64,000 nucleotides of DNA from Nibrella saemangeumensis (GTDB taxonomy: Bacteria; Bacteroidota; Bacteroidia; Cytophagales; Spirosomataceae), in NCBI RefSeq assembly GCF_039541915.1, contig NZ_BAABHD010000029.1, positions 124,001 through 188,000 of the forward strand, read 5' to 3'. The notes beneath the pieces are model-generated. The model was given only the letters and a program-made list of their open reading frames with translations. It searched no databases and had not been told where the DNA came from. The position numbers were made by a program, and so were the translations under genes. Of the stretch, positions 16,576 to 26,679 are shown one piece after another (within the stretch, counting starts at the first letter, position 1; each line of letters opens with the position of its first letter).

Positions 16576-18762
16576 TTAATTAAGCGGTATATGGATAACA
16601 AACTCGGTTCCTTCACCTTCACAGCTTTCTACCCGCATATCCCCCCCATGCCCTCTGGTGATAATATCGTAGCTTAAACTTAGGCCTAGACCTGTCCCCT
16701 GCCCGGTCGGTTTGGTCGTAAAGAATGGCTGGTAAATTTTATCGACGATGGTGGAAGGTATACCGGTGCCGTTGTCTTTTACATACAGAGCAATCGCGTC
16801 CTGGTCAGCTCGGATACTGACTGTGACTTGCGGCTGGTAGACTGCCGAGTCCCGGCCATTATCCTGCTGCTGTTGCTTTTGCCGAACGGCATAGAAGGCG
16901 TTGTTGTACAGATTGAGCAGCACCCGTCCGATGTCCTGCGGAGCTACCGTTACCAGTTGCAGCTTATCGTCAAACTGCGTGCAGAGCTGCACCTGAAAGT
17001 CGGGGTCCTGCGCCCGTATGCCGTGGTAGGCCAGCTTCAGATACTCCTCAGCCAGTTCATTGAGATTGGTCGGCCGGCGCTCGCCGGAACTGCTGCGGGA
17101 GTGCTCCAGCATCGAGCGCACGATGGAGGCCGCCCGCTTGCCGTTCTCCACAATGTAGCTCATATTCTCGCCTAGCCCCTCGGATAGTTCTACAGCATTG
17201 GTAATATTACCTTTTTGTAGGTTCTCCCTGAGCTCTTCGGTCATCTCGACACTGACCTCAGCAAAGTTGTTAACGAAATTCAGGGGGTTCTGAATTTCGT
17301 GGGCGATGCCCGCCGTCAGTTCGCCGAGGCTGGCCATTTTCTCTTTCTGGATAAGCTGGGCCTGGGTGGTTTTGAGCGTATCCAACGATTGCTGAAGTTG
17401 GGCTGTTCGTTCCGTTACTTTGCTTTCCAGCGTTTCGTTTTGTTGGGTCAGCATGAGCTGTTTCTCCTGTTCCTGAGCCAGTGTCTGGGCCGATAGCAGT
17501 TTCACCGCTGCCAACTGGGCCGCTAAGCTTTTACTGGTAAACGCGAATTCGGTGGCCAGGTAAACCGACAGAGACAGGGGAATACATAGTGTGCCGAACG
17601 TTTCGAATGAGTTACTATAAATCTGGGCTACAGAGAATGGGAACCTGGAAATAAACAGAGGTGTAAACATAAGCAGATACCGCAGGCTAAGACCAATAAG
17701 GGAAAGCACCATTCCGATTAAAATGATCGTTGCTCCCCGTTGCTTTTTCCGGACAGCCACCACCGTAACGCGCAGGGCTTCGGCTGTCATGACAATAGTC
17801 GAGCCTATTTCAATCCAGAGAACCCCGTTCTGATAGTCTGTCCAATAGATAACAGCGAGTAAAACGCAGGTTATAAGACTGATCCGGTAGTAAATTGATC
17901 TGGCAAATGCGTAAGCTGAATAAAGGGCTGTAACCAGGAAAACGTAACCAACCGGATAGAGTAAGGCTCTGATCAGACCCAGGTACATGATGGTTCCTGA
18001 ATCGGTAAGCAGCCCATTGGTCCATAATCCCAAGCCCAGCCAGTGATGAAAGAAGACCAGTGATGAAATGGAAAAAAACAGATTAGCTCGTTGCGGAGGA
18101 TAAAAAATATACAAAAGGACGTGGAGAAGCGCTAAGATAAAAAAGACGCCGACCTTCGAGAATACGTAGATATTGGTAATGTTGCGATATACAATATAAC
18201 TATTGAGACGGCTGACTGTAGTAGCCGTTACCCCATATAACGAATTGGCGGCAGCCGCAAACCTGTTGTAAGGCAGACCGGGCTGCCAGGCAATCCGCAC
18301 AGCCAGTACAAGCGCTGATTCTCCCGGTGCGGGTAAGCTAACCTGCTGAAAATAGGCATGAACAGCTTCCACCTGATCTGGATTTGGGGAGACCGTACCG
18401 AATCGTTTACTAAAACGCCCATTGATATACAGCTCAGAAGCCGCCATCTGACGGACCAGCAAAATTAACGCTTCCGGTAGAACCAGGCTACTATCCGTCT
18501 GAAGGTGCAATCGAAGCCAACCTATACCGGCTTTGCGCACCTGTGGTAACTCCATAATGTCTTTCGCAGGGTCAATCCGTTCCCACTGTGAGTCATCAAA
18601 AGTTGGGTTGGCCCAGTCCGGATTATCCCCCTCGTGCCATAGCCAGCCTTTGTCGAGCAACAGGCCTTGTGGCGGCAAACTATCGATGCGAAGCACGGTC
18701 TGTGCCTGACCTACCGACATGGCCAGCCAGAAAAGAAGCAGAGATAGAATCCGACGGCTCAT
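16576..18762 (-). CDS. Membrane sensor histidine kinase, 7TMR-DISM type
   Basis: A 728-residue sensor. ATG 18762 gives a signal peptide (MSRRILSLLLFWLAMSVGQA, residues 1-20); a further start 81 bases upstream only adds an odd leader. A periplasmic jelly-roll domain (about 45-190) resembles 7TMR-DISMED2/galactose-binding folds (GDNPDWANPTFDDSQW). Seven hydrophobic segments follow (about 205-400), then a coiled coil (about 410-470), HisKA with GELTAGIAHEIQNPLNFVNN, and HATPase with DNGTGIP and GTGLGLSL. Such kinases sense a carbohydrate or other ligand outside. Its C-terminal half is close to the broken kinase next door. Confidence 0.9.
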   Translation of the reverse strand: MSRRILSLLLFWLAMSVGQAQTVLRIDSLPPQGLLLDKGWLWHEGDNPDWANPTFDDSQWERIDPAKDIMELPQVRKAGIGWLRLHLQTDSSLVLPEALILLVRQMAASELYINGRFSKRFGTVSPNPDQVEAVHAYFQQVSLPAPGESALVLAVRIAWQPGLPYNRFAAAANSLYGVTATTVSRLNSYIVYRNITNIYVFSKVGVFFILALLHVLLYIFYPPQRANLFFSISSLVFFHHWLGLGLWTNGLLTDSGTIMYLGLIRALLYPVGYVFLVTALYSAYAFARSIYYRISLITCVLLAVIYWTDYQNGVLWIEIGSTIVMTAEALRVTVVAVRKKQRGATIILIGMVLSLIGLSLRYLLMFTPLFISRFPFSVAQIYSNSFETFGTLCIPLSLSVYLATEFAFTSKSLAAQLAAVKLLSAQTLAQEQEKQLMLTQQNETLESKVTERTAQLQQSLDTLKTTQAQLIQKEKMASLGELTAGIAHEIQNPLNFVNNFAEVSVEMTEELRENLQKGNITNAVELSEGLGENMSYIVENGKRAASIVRSMLEHSRSSSGERRPTNLNELAEEYLKLAYHGIRAQDPDFQVQLCTQFDDKLQLVTVAPQDIGRVLLNLYNNAFYAVRQKQQQQDNGRDSAVYQPQVTVSIRADQDAIALYVKDNGTGIPSTIVDKIYQPFFTTKPTGQGTGLGLSLSYDIITRGHGGDMRVESCEGEGTEFVIHIPLN

Positions 18763-18849
18763 AGTAAGGGACAGGATAAGGGAGCAAAAAGCAGTTGCTG
18801 CCGCCAGACAAACTTCGGCCAAAGCGCGGAGTCCGGCTTTCACTTTCCA

Positions 18850-18874
18850 GCCATAAAATAGTGATTTTCGGCCA
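18850..18874. promoter_or_regulatory. Shared 25-base dyad upstream of sensor kinase
   Basis: GCCATAAAA, then six bases, then TTTTCGGCCA: an imperfect dyad 88-112 bases before the kinase ATG. It is identical at 24 of 25 positions to 23423-23447 before the beta-barrel receptor gene. This looks like an operator for one regulator, possibly the AraC hybrid of this cluster. Confidence 0.6.
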
Positions 18875-18931
18875 ACTGAACCGAATAGCTTTGTGTAAGC
18901 GGTTAATCGGATTTTTGTTAAAACAGAATGG

Positions 18932-20808
18932 TCAACTCCGCAGCTTTACAACAAGCGTAGTCCCCACGTTCTCTACACTCTCCACCGCCATCTCACCCCC
19001 ATGTCCTTTGGTGACAATGTCATAGCTCAGGCTCAACCCCAGACCCGTACCCTGTCCCGTCGGCTTCGTGGTGAAAAAGGGCTGAAATATCTTGTCGCGC
19101 ATGCTGTCGGATATGCCTGTACCGTTGTCTTTTACCTGTAGTTCAACATGACCATTGATCTGCCGGGTACAGACCACCACCTGCGGCTGATAATCCACAT
19201 GCTGGCCCTGCTTCTGCCGCACGGCATAGAAGGCGTTGTTGTACAGGTTCAGCAGCACCCGCCCGATGTCCTGCGGGGCTATCATCACCGGCGCTAATTC
19301 CCCGACTTTCAGGTACAGATCTGTACCTGAAAGTCGGGGTCCTGCGCCCGCATGCCGTGGTAGGCCAGCTTGAGGTATTCGTCGGCCAGCTCGTTGAGGT
19401 TGATAGGCCGGCGTTCACCGGTGCTGCTGCGGCTGTGCTCCAGCATCGAGCGCACGATAGAGGCCGCCCGCTTGCCGTTCTCCACAATATAGGTCATGTT
19501 CTCCCTCAACTCCATCGACAGGTCACTTATGGTTACCATGTCCCCGTTCTCCACACTCTGCTGAAGTTCGTCGGCCATTTCGACAGAGACCTCGGCGAAG
19601 TTGTTGACGAAGTTGAGCGGGTTCTGGATCTCGTGGGCGATGCCGGCGGTCAGTTCACCCAACGAAGCCATCTTCTCTTTCTGAATCAGTTGTGTTTGGG
19701 CGGCTTTCAGTGTGTCGAGGGAATGCTCTAACTCCTGAGTTCGTTCGGCTACTTTGTCCTCCAGAGTTTCGGCATACTGCATCAACGCTTCTTTTGATTG
19801 CCGTAGCGACTCGGTCATCTGGTTGAAGTTCTGAGCGAGGTAGCCGATTTCATCCTGAACGGTGAAGGGTACTGTTACGGCCAGATTACCCGCATTGACC
19901 TGTTGAACGCCACTCAAGACAGCATTCAGTGGACGAAGCAACGTATTACGAAAAAATAGCGGAAAGAGGGATAGGATAAGCCCAGTCATAACCAGTTCGG
20001 CCCAGGCTAACAGATTCAAAAAATATTGAGTTGGCTGCTGCAATAGACCGTAAGAGGGAACAAGATCAATAAGCACACCGGAAATTCCCAGCACCAGCAG
20101 CACCACGCAGAGGATTAGTCCCACTAACTTAGCTTGAAAAGTGGTACGCTCCTGAGCAAAGTTGATGTAGTTGATAAACCACCAGGTCGTATAGATGAGT
20201 AGAATGGTATGATGGAAAACTCCCCACAGATTGTCGAGAGGATGATACCCATTAAAGGCCAGAAAAGCATTGATGAAGCCAAAACAGCCCAGGGTTTTTA
20301 GCAGAATAAAGGCCAGGAATGCTTTTCTGTCCTGGTGCTCCTGTGGGTGGTTATCTGACCTGGAAATCCGGAAAAATTTACGGATATGCACCAACACACA
20401 CCAGGCGGTTATGGCTATCGGCAAGGGTACAATAGCCCAGATGGCAGGTTTCCATTGCGTCAGCAGGGTGTAAGTAATCAGTCCGGTACTTATTACTAAC
20501 ACGGCAAACATTTCCCGTTGGTACGGATTGTGCCGGTACGCATAGCTAAACCAGACCACATAAATCAGAAAGCCACCAAGTACCCAGTCATGCAGCAGCC
20601 AGACAGATCCCGTCCAGGAAGCCCGGCTAAACGCACCATGAATAAAATCCGTGGCGTAATACACCATCAACAGACTGATTATGCCCGTAAACAACCATGC
20701 GTCTTTTGACTTATTTTTCAAACTTAGCAAATACAGCACCAGCACCGCACTCAGCATGAACTCGGCCAGGATAGCTACTGAATCGGGTCGCAGTTGAAAG
20801 TATTCCAT
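18932..20808 (-). pseudogene. Sensor histidine kinase, frame broken before the ATPase domain
   Basis: Part one (20808-19309) has hydrophobic segments (about eight in residues 15-290), a HAMP-like stretch, a coiled coil and HisKA with GELTAGIAHEIQNPLNFVNN. It stops after DPDFQVQICT. Part two (19288-18932) continues in another frame with IAPQDIGRVLLNLYNNAFYAV and the HATPase end. Compared with the paralogue at 16576-18762, the segment between the two is exactly one base shorter, and adding one base restores the alignment. The break coincides with a perfect 40-base palindrome (19300-19339). It could be a real templated frameshift, or an assembly or base-call error. If real, the kinase lacks its ATPase domain. 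Confidence 0.85.
19300..19339. repeat. Perfect 40-base palindrome inside broken kinase
   Basis: Left half 19300-19319 is the exact reverse complement of right half 19320-19339, with no loop. The right half matches the paralogous kinase; the left half replaces sequence that differs there. This pattern fits copying of one arm by a template switch. Confidence 0.95.
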
Positions 20809-20922
20809 CGCTTATGTTGTCGCTCCTGTTTGAAAGATATTAATAACGAGCAATATGTCCGATATTGACTTAAAATACGCAAAGTCATACCATGTATCCA
20901 ACGGCTATTAAACTACCGGTCA

Positions 20923-23349
20923 CTAATTACTCGTGGAAACCCGACCGCGCTCCTCTTCGGAGCCGGTGGCCCGGCGGCTGGTGCCTTTGACGGTCTGGCT
21001 GCCGAAACTGCGGCTGTAGGTCAGTCGTACGGTACGCGGTTCGGTGCGGTACCCGTAGCCCCCGGTGGCTCCTCCGCTGACGTAAGCGTCCATGGCCCGG
21101 CGGTTGGTCCAGAACAGGTCACTGACCGACAACGCCAGCGAACTTCGCTTATCGTTAAACTTCTTCTGGACGCCCACGTTGACGCTGCCAAACGGATGAA
21201 CCCTTCCGAGTCCCCACAGCATCGCCGACTGGTAATACAGGCTTAGTTCACCCGTAAAACCTTTGGGCAGCTTAACGGAATGAATCTGGTTGACGCTGCC
21301 ATAGCGGTTGGCATACGCCACCGACTGGCCATTAATCTCGGTACTCGCCATCTGCCAAATGCCAATCAGGTTGGTCTGTACCTGCCACCATTGGGTCAGC
21401 ACCAGCGGAAAGCTGAACGAAGCCGATGCGGTATGAAACGAGCGTACATTTTCTGGGGTGGTGAGCGACCGGTTGAGCGTCGAGTCGAAACGGACGCGGA
21501 ATCGGTCAAGTGCGTTACGGTCGTGGCTGTAGCGAACGGTTAGCAGCCAACTGCTCCGGAACCGGTACGTAGCCTGCCCGATGTCGGTGAGCGTAGGCAG
21601 CAGCGCCGGATTGCCCGTTACGAACGTCTGAGGGTCCACAAAAACCACCCAGGGCGCCAGCAGGGTATAGTCGGGTCGCTGAATCCGGCGGCTGTACGAC
21701 AGTTGCAGGCCGGAAGTTTTGCCCAGGTCATGCGACAGAAACACGCTCGGAAACAGATTGCCGTAATTGCGGCTCACCAGGGTTGGGTTTTCCCGCGTAC
21801 TGACATACGTGCGGGTGTGTTCATAACGTAGTCCTGCCTGAAGCTTGGTTCTGGCCGATAAGCTCTGGTTTAGAACGGCATAAATGGCCCGGATATCGTC
21901 GTTGAGCGCGTAGTTCTGGCTGAAGTCGGGGTCGACCTGCCAGTTCGTGTCTACCAGCCGGTTGACAATTACCTCGTTGTTCAGCCGCGTACGGGTGCTC
22001 TTGGCCCCCAGCTCCAGTTTGGCTTTTGCGCCGAGCGGCTGGCTGTAATCGGCTTTCAGTACCCACATCCGGATGGGCGTCAGCTTGCTGCTATTGATAT
22101 CTTCCTGCCGCTGCTGGTTCGTCAGCAGGTTGTTAAAATGGCTGCGGTAATCGTGCGGATTGGTATTGAAATACTGAAGCCGGTCGGCGTCCAGGCTCAG
22201 CATACGGTCTTTGCCAAAGCTATGGCGCAGATTCAGGTTGACCATCCCCTGCGTCCACCGGTTCACTTCCCGGTCCTCAAATTGATTCCGCTCGGTGAGC
22301 AGCGATCCTTGCTGTAAGGTAACGCGGCTGTTTTTAAGGGTCGACATCTGGTTGACAAAACCCGTTATTAATCCACCGAAAGTCGTCCGTGCCGACAGGG
22401 TATAGTCCATACCCAGCCGGGCGTTATAGTTCTGCATCAGCGGTTTGTGCCGCACCCAGGACCCATACTGGTTTTCAACTCCATTGCTGGTAAACCGGCG
22501 GTTAGCCCAGAAATCATGCTGCTGCTGGTCGTACAGTCCCGAGACATCACCGAAGACATTGAGTCGTTGGCTGCGGTGGTTGAGGTTCAGTGAACCGGCC
22601 GATTTTTCGTGAAAACCGTAGCCGGCTGTCAGGCTATACGACCCGTTGGTACCCATCGACACATCTTTTTTCAGAATGATGTTGATGATGCCGGCGTCGC
22701 CCTCCGCATCGTAGCGAGCCGACGGACTGGTAATGAGTTCGATCCGTTCAATGTTACTGGCGTTCATGCCAGCCAGTTGCTGGATCACGGCATCAAGCGG
22801 CAGTCGGCTGATCTTGCCGTTAATCATCACCGTCACCCCCGACTTACCAATGAGCGAAAGCGCGTTCTGCTGGCGATTAACCGTCACCCCCGGCGAACGC
22901 TCCAGCACGTCGAGCGCCGAACTGCCGGCCGCCGATACCATGCCGTCGACGTTAACCACCATTTTGTCGAGGTGCTGCTCAAACAAAGGCTTCTTGGCGG
23001 CTACCGTTACTTCAGCCAGTTGTCTGGCTTCGGGAGCCAGCACCAGCTCGGGTACCTCATACGGCGTAGCGTCCGACAAGATGATTGGGTCGGTATACCG
23101 TTTCTGATAGCCTACCATCGAGACCGCCACGCGGTAGGTACCCTGCCGCACGTTGTCGATGGTGAACTGGCCTGACTCGGTGGTCACCGCGCCCTTTACC
23201 ATCGTTGAATCTTTGCCGCTGAGGAGCAACACGGACGCAAACGGTATGGCTTTGCCGTCGTGCTCCCGTACGGTTCCGCGAATGGATTGGCCCGAGACAG
23301 TCAGAATGGATAAGAATGAAAAGAAGAGGAAGGTAATTGTACGTGTCAT
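20923..23349 (-). CDS. TonB-dependent receptor-like outer-membrane beta-barrel protein
   Basis: An 808-residue protein with signal peptide (to about residue 20), a carboxypeptidase-regulatory-like domain (about 20-105), a plug (SALDVLERSPGVTVNRQ, SGVTVMINGK, GIINIILKK; about 125-235) and an outer-membrane barrel of the OMP_b-brl_3 kind. The C-terminus is a basic tail beyond the barrel. Its relative at 41030 has the same design. No SusD partner is near. It shares a 25-base upstream dyad with the sensor kinase gene, so it may be a target of the phosphorelay. Confidence 0.88.
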   Translation of the reverse strand: MTRTITFLFFSFLSILTVSGQSIRGTVREHDGKAIPFASVLLLSGKDSTMVKGAVTTESGQFTIDNVRQGTYRVAVSMVGYQKRYTDPIILSDATPYEVPELVLAPEARQLAEVTVAAKKPLFEQHLDKMVVNVDGMVSAAGSSALDVLERSPGVTVNRQQNALSLIGKSGVTVMINGKISRLPLDAVIQQLAGMNASNIERIELITSPSARYDAEGDAGIINIILKKDVSMGTNGSYSLTAGYGFHEKSAGSLNLNHRSQRLNVFGDVSGLYDQQQHDFWANRRFTSNGVENQYGSWVRHKPLMQNYNARLGMDYTLSARTTFGGLITGFVNQMSTLKNSRVTLQQGSLLTERNQFEDREVNRWTQGMVNLNLRHSFGKDRMLSLDADRLQYFNTNPHDYRSHFNNLLTNQQRQEDINSSKLTPIRMWVLKADYSQPLGAKAKLELGAKSTRTRLNNEVIVNRLVDTNWQVDPDFSQNYALNDDIRAIYAVLNQSLSARTKLQAGLRYEHTRTYVSTRENPTLVSRNYGNLFPSVFLSHDLGKTSGLQLSYSRRIQRPDYTLLAPWVVFVDPQTFVTGNPALLPTLTDIGQATYRFRSSWLLTVRYSHDRNALDRFRVRFDSTLNRSLTTPENVRSFHTASASFSFPLVLTQWWQVQTNLIGIWQMASTEINGQSVAYANRYGSVNQIHSVKLPKGFTGELSLYYQSAMLWGLGRVHPFGSVNVGVQKKFNDKRSSLALSVSDLFWTNRRAMDAYVSGGATGGYGYRTEPRTVRLTYSRSFGSQTVKGTSRRATGSEEERGRVSTSN

Positions 23350-23422
23350 GGCAGCGAAAAGTTTGTCCTGATTGGTTGGGACAAACTTCGCCGACTACCC
23401 GCAGAAGGGCTTTAACTTTTCG

Positions 23423-23447
23423 GCCATAAAACAGTGATTTTCGGCCA
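23423..23447. promoter_or_regulatory. Shared 25-base dyad upstream of beta-barrel receptor
   Basis: Same dyad as 18850-18874 (24 of 25 bases) located 74-98 bases before the receptor ATG. It also lies upstream of the divergent gene at 23602, which could share control. Confidence 0.6.
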
Positions 23448-23601
23448 GATGCCTGAACGGTCTGAGCAGTGTGTGAGTTATCCCCTGATAAACATCAAAT
23501 ATTCACCGGCAGAATCAGTTATATTTTATAGACGTTGTACTTTTCCCATAAATCGGCGGGTAACGTTACCGGCCTTCAGTTATTACGCGCTAACGCCACC
23601 T

Positions 23602-25923
23602 ATGAAGAAGTTGCTTTATCCTATTCTGTTATTGTTCATAACGGGTAATCTCTTCTATTGCCAGACCAACAAGCCCAAAGGGACTCCTTCCGTCGCTACC
23701 ACGCAGGAGCCGGTCCGGTCGCCCGAACAGGCCCGGATCGACTTGGATCATTCACCCGTTATACCGGCCAGCCAGTCGATCGGCTACATGCAGGTAGAAG
23801 ACGGCTTTGCCGTTCAGCTCGTGGCCGCCGAGCCGCTGGTGAATACCCCGGTCGCCATGAGCGTAGACGATAAAGGACGGATGTGGGTGGTGGAGATGCA
23901 GGGCTACATGCCTGATACACTGGCTACCGGCGAAGACCAGCCCACCGGCAAAATTGTTATCCTGACCGACAGAAACAACGATGGCGTGGCCGATGATCGG
24001 ACGGTTTTTCTGGATTCGCTGGTACTGCCCCGCGCTATCTGCCTCATCGAAGACGGTATTCTGGTCGCAGAGCCCACCAACCTGTGGTACTACGAAATCC
24101 GGAACGATAAACCCGGCAAACGCACCTTAGTCGATCCGAAATACACCGAAGGCGGCAATGTAGAGCACCAGCCTAATGGTCTGCTGCGGGCCATGGACAA
24201 CTGGATCTACAGCGCCAATTCGACCAAGCGGTACCGCAAACAAGGCGATACCTGGCTGATTGAGAAGACGCATAACCGGGGGCAGTGGGGCATCAGCCAG
24301 GACAACTACGGCCGGTTGTACTACAACGACAATTCCATTAACCTGCTCGGCGACTACTTCATGCCGGGCCTGGGAGCCACCAACAAAAACCAGCGGAATG
24401 TTCCCGGCTTCAGCGAACGGATCGTCACCGACAACCGGGTGTACCCCGCCCGTCCCACACCGGGTGTCAACCGGGGCTATATGAAGGGCGTTCTGGATGA
24501 CAGCCTTCGGCTGACTACGTTTACGGCCGCCTGCGGACCGGTGGTATACCGTGGCAACCTCTTCGGCAGCGACTATGCCGGAAACGTCTTTGTGGCCGAA
24601 CCATCGGCCAACCTCATCAAACGCAACAGGCTGGCCGAACAGGGCTACGTGACCAACGGCACCCAGGCGTACCAGGGCCGTGAGTTTTTGTCCAGCCGGG
24701 ATGAGCGTTTCCGGCCGGTCAGCCTGTACAACGGTCCCGATGGTGCCCTGTACGTGGTTGATATGTACCGGGGCATTATTCAGCACAAAACCTACCTGAC
24801 CACTTACCTCAAAGGCCAGATTGCCCGCCGGGATCTGACACTGCCGTTGTCCTGCGGCCGCATTTACAAAATCGTCCCGAAAAACAAAGTGGTCAGCCGG
24901 GTAACCCTGCCCGATAAACCCGAAGAACTGGTCGGCCTGCTGAGCCACCCCAACGGCTGGGTGCGCGACCGGGCGCAGCAGCGGCTCATTGACGGTAAAC
25001 ACACCCAGGTCATTCCGGCACTGCGGCAACTAACGAAAGAAATCAGTCGGCCACTGCCCGCCATCCACGCCTTCTGGACGCTGGAAGGATTGGGGGCGTT
25101 ATCTATCGACGATGTCCAGGCTTTTGCCAAACAAGCCGCCTGGCCGCTTCGGATGCAGGCGCTGGGTGTACTGCCGGCTTTGCTCAGTTCGTCAACGTAC
25201 CGGACTTACCTGCCGGTACTGGAGCAACTGGTTGCGCAGAACGATACCCTGGCAGCGCCCTATGTAGCCTTTGCGGCAAACGCGCTCCGCCCGTTCGACA
25301 AAGCCTCGGCCGACCGGCTGGTACTCACTATTGCCCAAAAATACCCCGACAACCGCTTTGTCGCCGGAGCGGTTGTCAGCAACCTGCAGGACCGCGAAGA
25401 AGCCTTTAAGCAGGAACTGACAGCGGCTCTGCCCAACACCGATCTGGCCGTTTATACCCAACTAAACCGGGTTATTACCGGCAGCCGCAACGCCAGGGGC
25501 AACCGCGACCCGCAGGCGTTGGCTCGTGCCTTCCCGAAGGGAGCCGCCCTGTTCAGCTCCTCCTGCCAGACTTGCCACGGGGCCGACGGCAACGGCATCA
25601 AAGCCCTCGCCCCCCCGCTGAACCAGTCGCAGTGGGTTACCGGCGATAAAGACAAACTGATTGCGATTGTGCTGTTTGGCCTGACGGGCCCCGTCGACGT
25701 AAACGGCCACCTATACAAAGCACCGGAGATCAACGGCGATATGCCTGGTATCGGCTATAATAAGGAACTGGCCAACGAAGACATTGCGCAGTTGCTCAGC
25801 TTTATCCGGCGCTCCTGGCGGAACAATGCCGACCGGATCACGACCGAAGAGGTAGCCAGCGTACGCCAGCGCCTGAAAGACCGGCAGAAAGCCTTTACCG
25901 TGGCGGAATTGAACGGACTGTAG
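23602..25923 (+). CDS. PVC-type heme-binding protein: propeller, HEAT-like repeats, cytochrome c
   Basis: A 773-residue exported protein. ATG 23602 gives a signal sequence ending in FYCQ at Cys20, possibly a lipobox. Residues about 60-430 form a sorbosone/glucose-dehydrogenase-like beta-propeller (GYMQVEDGFAVQLVAAEPLV, WGISQDNYGRLYYNDNS, GPDGALYVVDMYRG). Residues about 440-600 are helical HEAT-like repeats. A cytochrome c domain follows with CQTCH at Cys655-His659. Family knowledge: such proteins carry out periplasmic sugar or alcohol oxidation with electron transfer to heme; the exact substrate is unknown. It stands alone, divergent from the receptor gene and convergent with the DUF4112 gene. 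Confidence 0.85.
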   Translation: MKKLLYPILLLFITGNLFYCQTNKPKGTPSVATTQEPVRSPEQARIDLDHSPVIPASQSIGYMQVEDGFAVQLVAAEPLVNTPVAMSVDDKGRMWVVEMQGYMPDTLATGEDQPTGKIVILTDRNNDGVADDRTVFLDSLVLPRAICLIEDGILVAEPTNLWYYEIRNDKPGKRTLVDPKYTEGGNVEHQPNGLLRAMDNWIYSANSTKRYRKQGDTWLIEKTHNRGQWGISQDNYGRLYYNDNSINLLGDYFMPGLGATNKNQRNVPGFSERIVTDNRVYPARPTPGVNRGYMKGVLDDSLRLTTFTAACGPVVYRGNLFGSDYAGNVFVAEPSANLIKRNRLAEQGYVTNGTQAYQGREFLSSRDERFRPVSLYNGPDGALYVVDMYRGIIQHKTYLTTYLKGQIARRDLTLPLSCGRIYKIVPKNKVVSRVTLPDKPEELVGLLSHPNGWVRDRAQQRLIDGKHTQVIPALRQLTKEISRPLPAIHAFWTLEGLGALSIDDVQAFAKQAAWPLRMQALGVLPALLSSSTYRTYLPVLEQLVAQNDTLAAPYVAFAANALRPFDKASADRLVLTIAQKYPDNRFVAGAVVSNLQDREEAFKQELTAALPNTDLAVYTQLNRVITGSRNARGNRDPQALARAFPKGAALFSSSCQTCHGADGNGIKALAPPLNQSQWVTGDKDKLIAIVLFGLTGPVDVNGHLYKAPEINGDMPGIGYNKELANEDIAQLLSFIRRSWRNNADRITTEEVASVRQRLKDRQKAFTVAELNGL

Positions 25924-25939
25924 CGGACAGCAGGAGCAG

Positions 25940-26407
25940 CTACTGCCAGATGGTGAAAATGAGTTTATAGACCCCCCAGATCAGCAGCCCAATAAACAGC
26001 AGCAGAAAGAGCATCACCGGAAGAATAATTTTCCAGGCCCCGCCCCGGTGCCGGCCTTCAACGTAGTGCTCCCGCATGAGCCGCATGTTCCGCATATTGG
26101 CCTTAAAGGCCACATCAAATATATCGCCGATGATGGGGACGGAACCAAGCAAGGCATCGATGACAATGTTCAAAACCATCCGGGCCAGCACAAAGCCGCT
26201 GGCTCCGTTTTTCGCCATAATCGACACCATAAAACCCGAAACAGCAAACGTCGACAGATCGCCGGCACCGGGTATCAGCCCGATCAGCGCATCCAGCCCA
26301 AACCGGAAGTTTGTACCCGGCACGCGGAACTGGGCATCCATCAGTCGGGCCAGGTAATCCAGTTGCTTTAGTTGGGCGGGAGAAGAGACTACAGGTTCTT
26401 TTCGCAT
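25940..26407 (-). CDS. DUF4112 membrane protein
   Basis: A 155-residue inner-membrane protein of unknown function. The family marks are visible: LDYLARLMDAQFRVPGTNFR, FGLDALIGLIPGAGDL and the second GSVPIIGDIFDVAFKANMRN block. Hydrophobic stretches at about 45-75 and 80-100 and a long C-terminal membrane segment (about 128-150) support membrane location. It converges on the cytochrome gene with 16 bases between stops. Confidence 0.88.
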   Translation of the reverse strand: MRKEPVVSSPAQLKQLDYLARLMDAQFRVPGTNFRFGLDALIGLIPGAGDLSTFAVSGFMVSIMAKNGASGFVLARMVLNIVIDALLGSVPIIGDIFDVAFKANMRNMRLMREHYVEGRHRGGAWKIILPVMLFLLLFIGLLIWGVYKLIFTIWQ

Positions 26408-26679
26408 GGTGTATACGTTGTTACATACCTAAACAGGTTCATGCCCCCATAAGTTTAACCCCTCTATTCAATAGCCGGCTTCCTGCCTTACACCCTCCCC
26501 CGCTCTTTTTATCCCCTCGCCTTTTTGAACTTTCATTAGATAATATTGCATGATTCCGCTTCGGAATTTTCACAAAATGCCCTACCTTACTGAGGTGACA
26601 GCCGGGTTGCGGTATCGGTAGTCCTTCTGCTCCCGATCTGTTTGTTAAGCGATTAGTCATTTTCAGAACATGGGCTATT

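Noticed and set aside
19143..19487. Third-frame ORF across the broken kinase
   Set aside because: Its translation is Arg/Ala-rich without motifs; the HisKA and HATPase parts are read in the other two frames.
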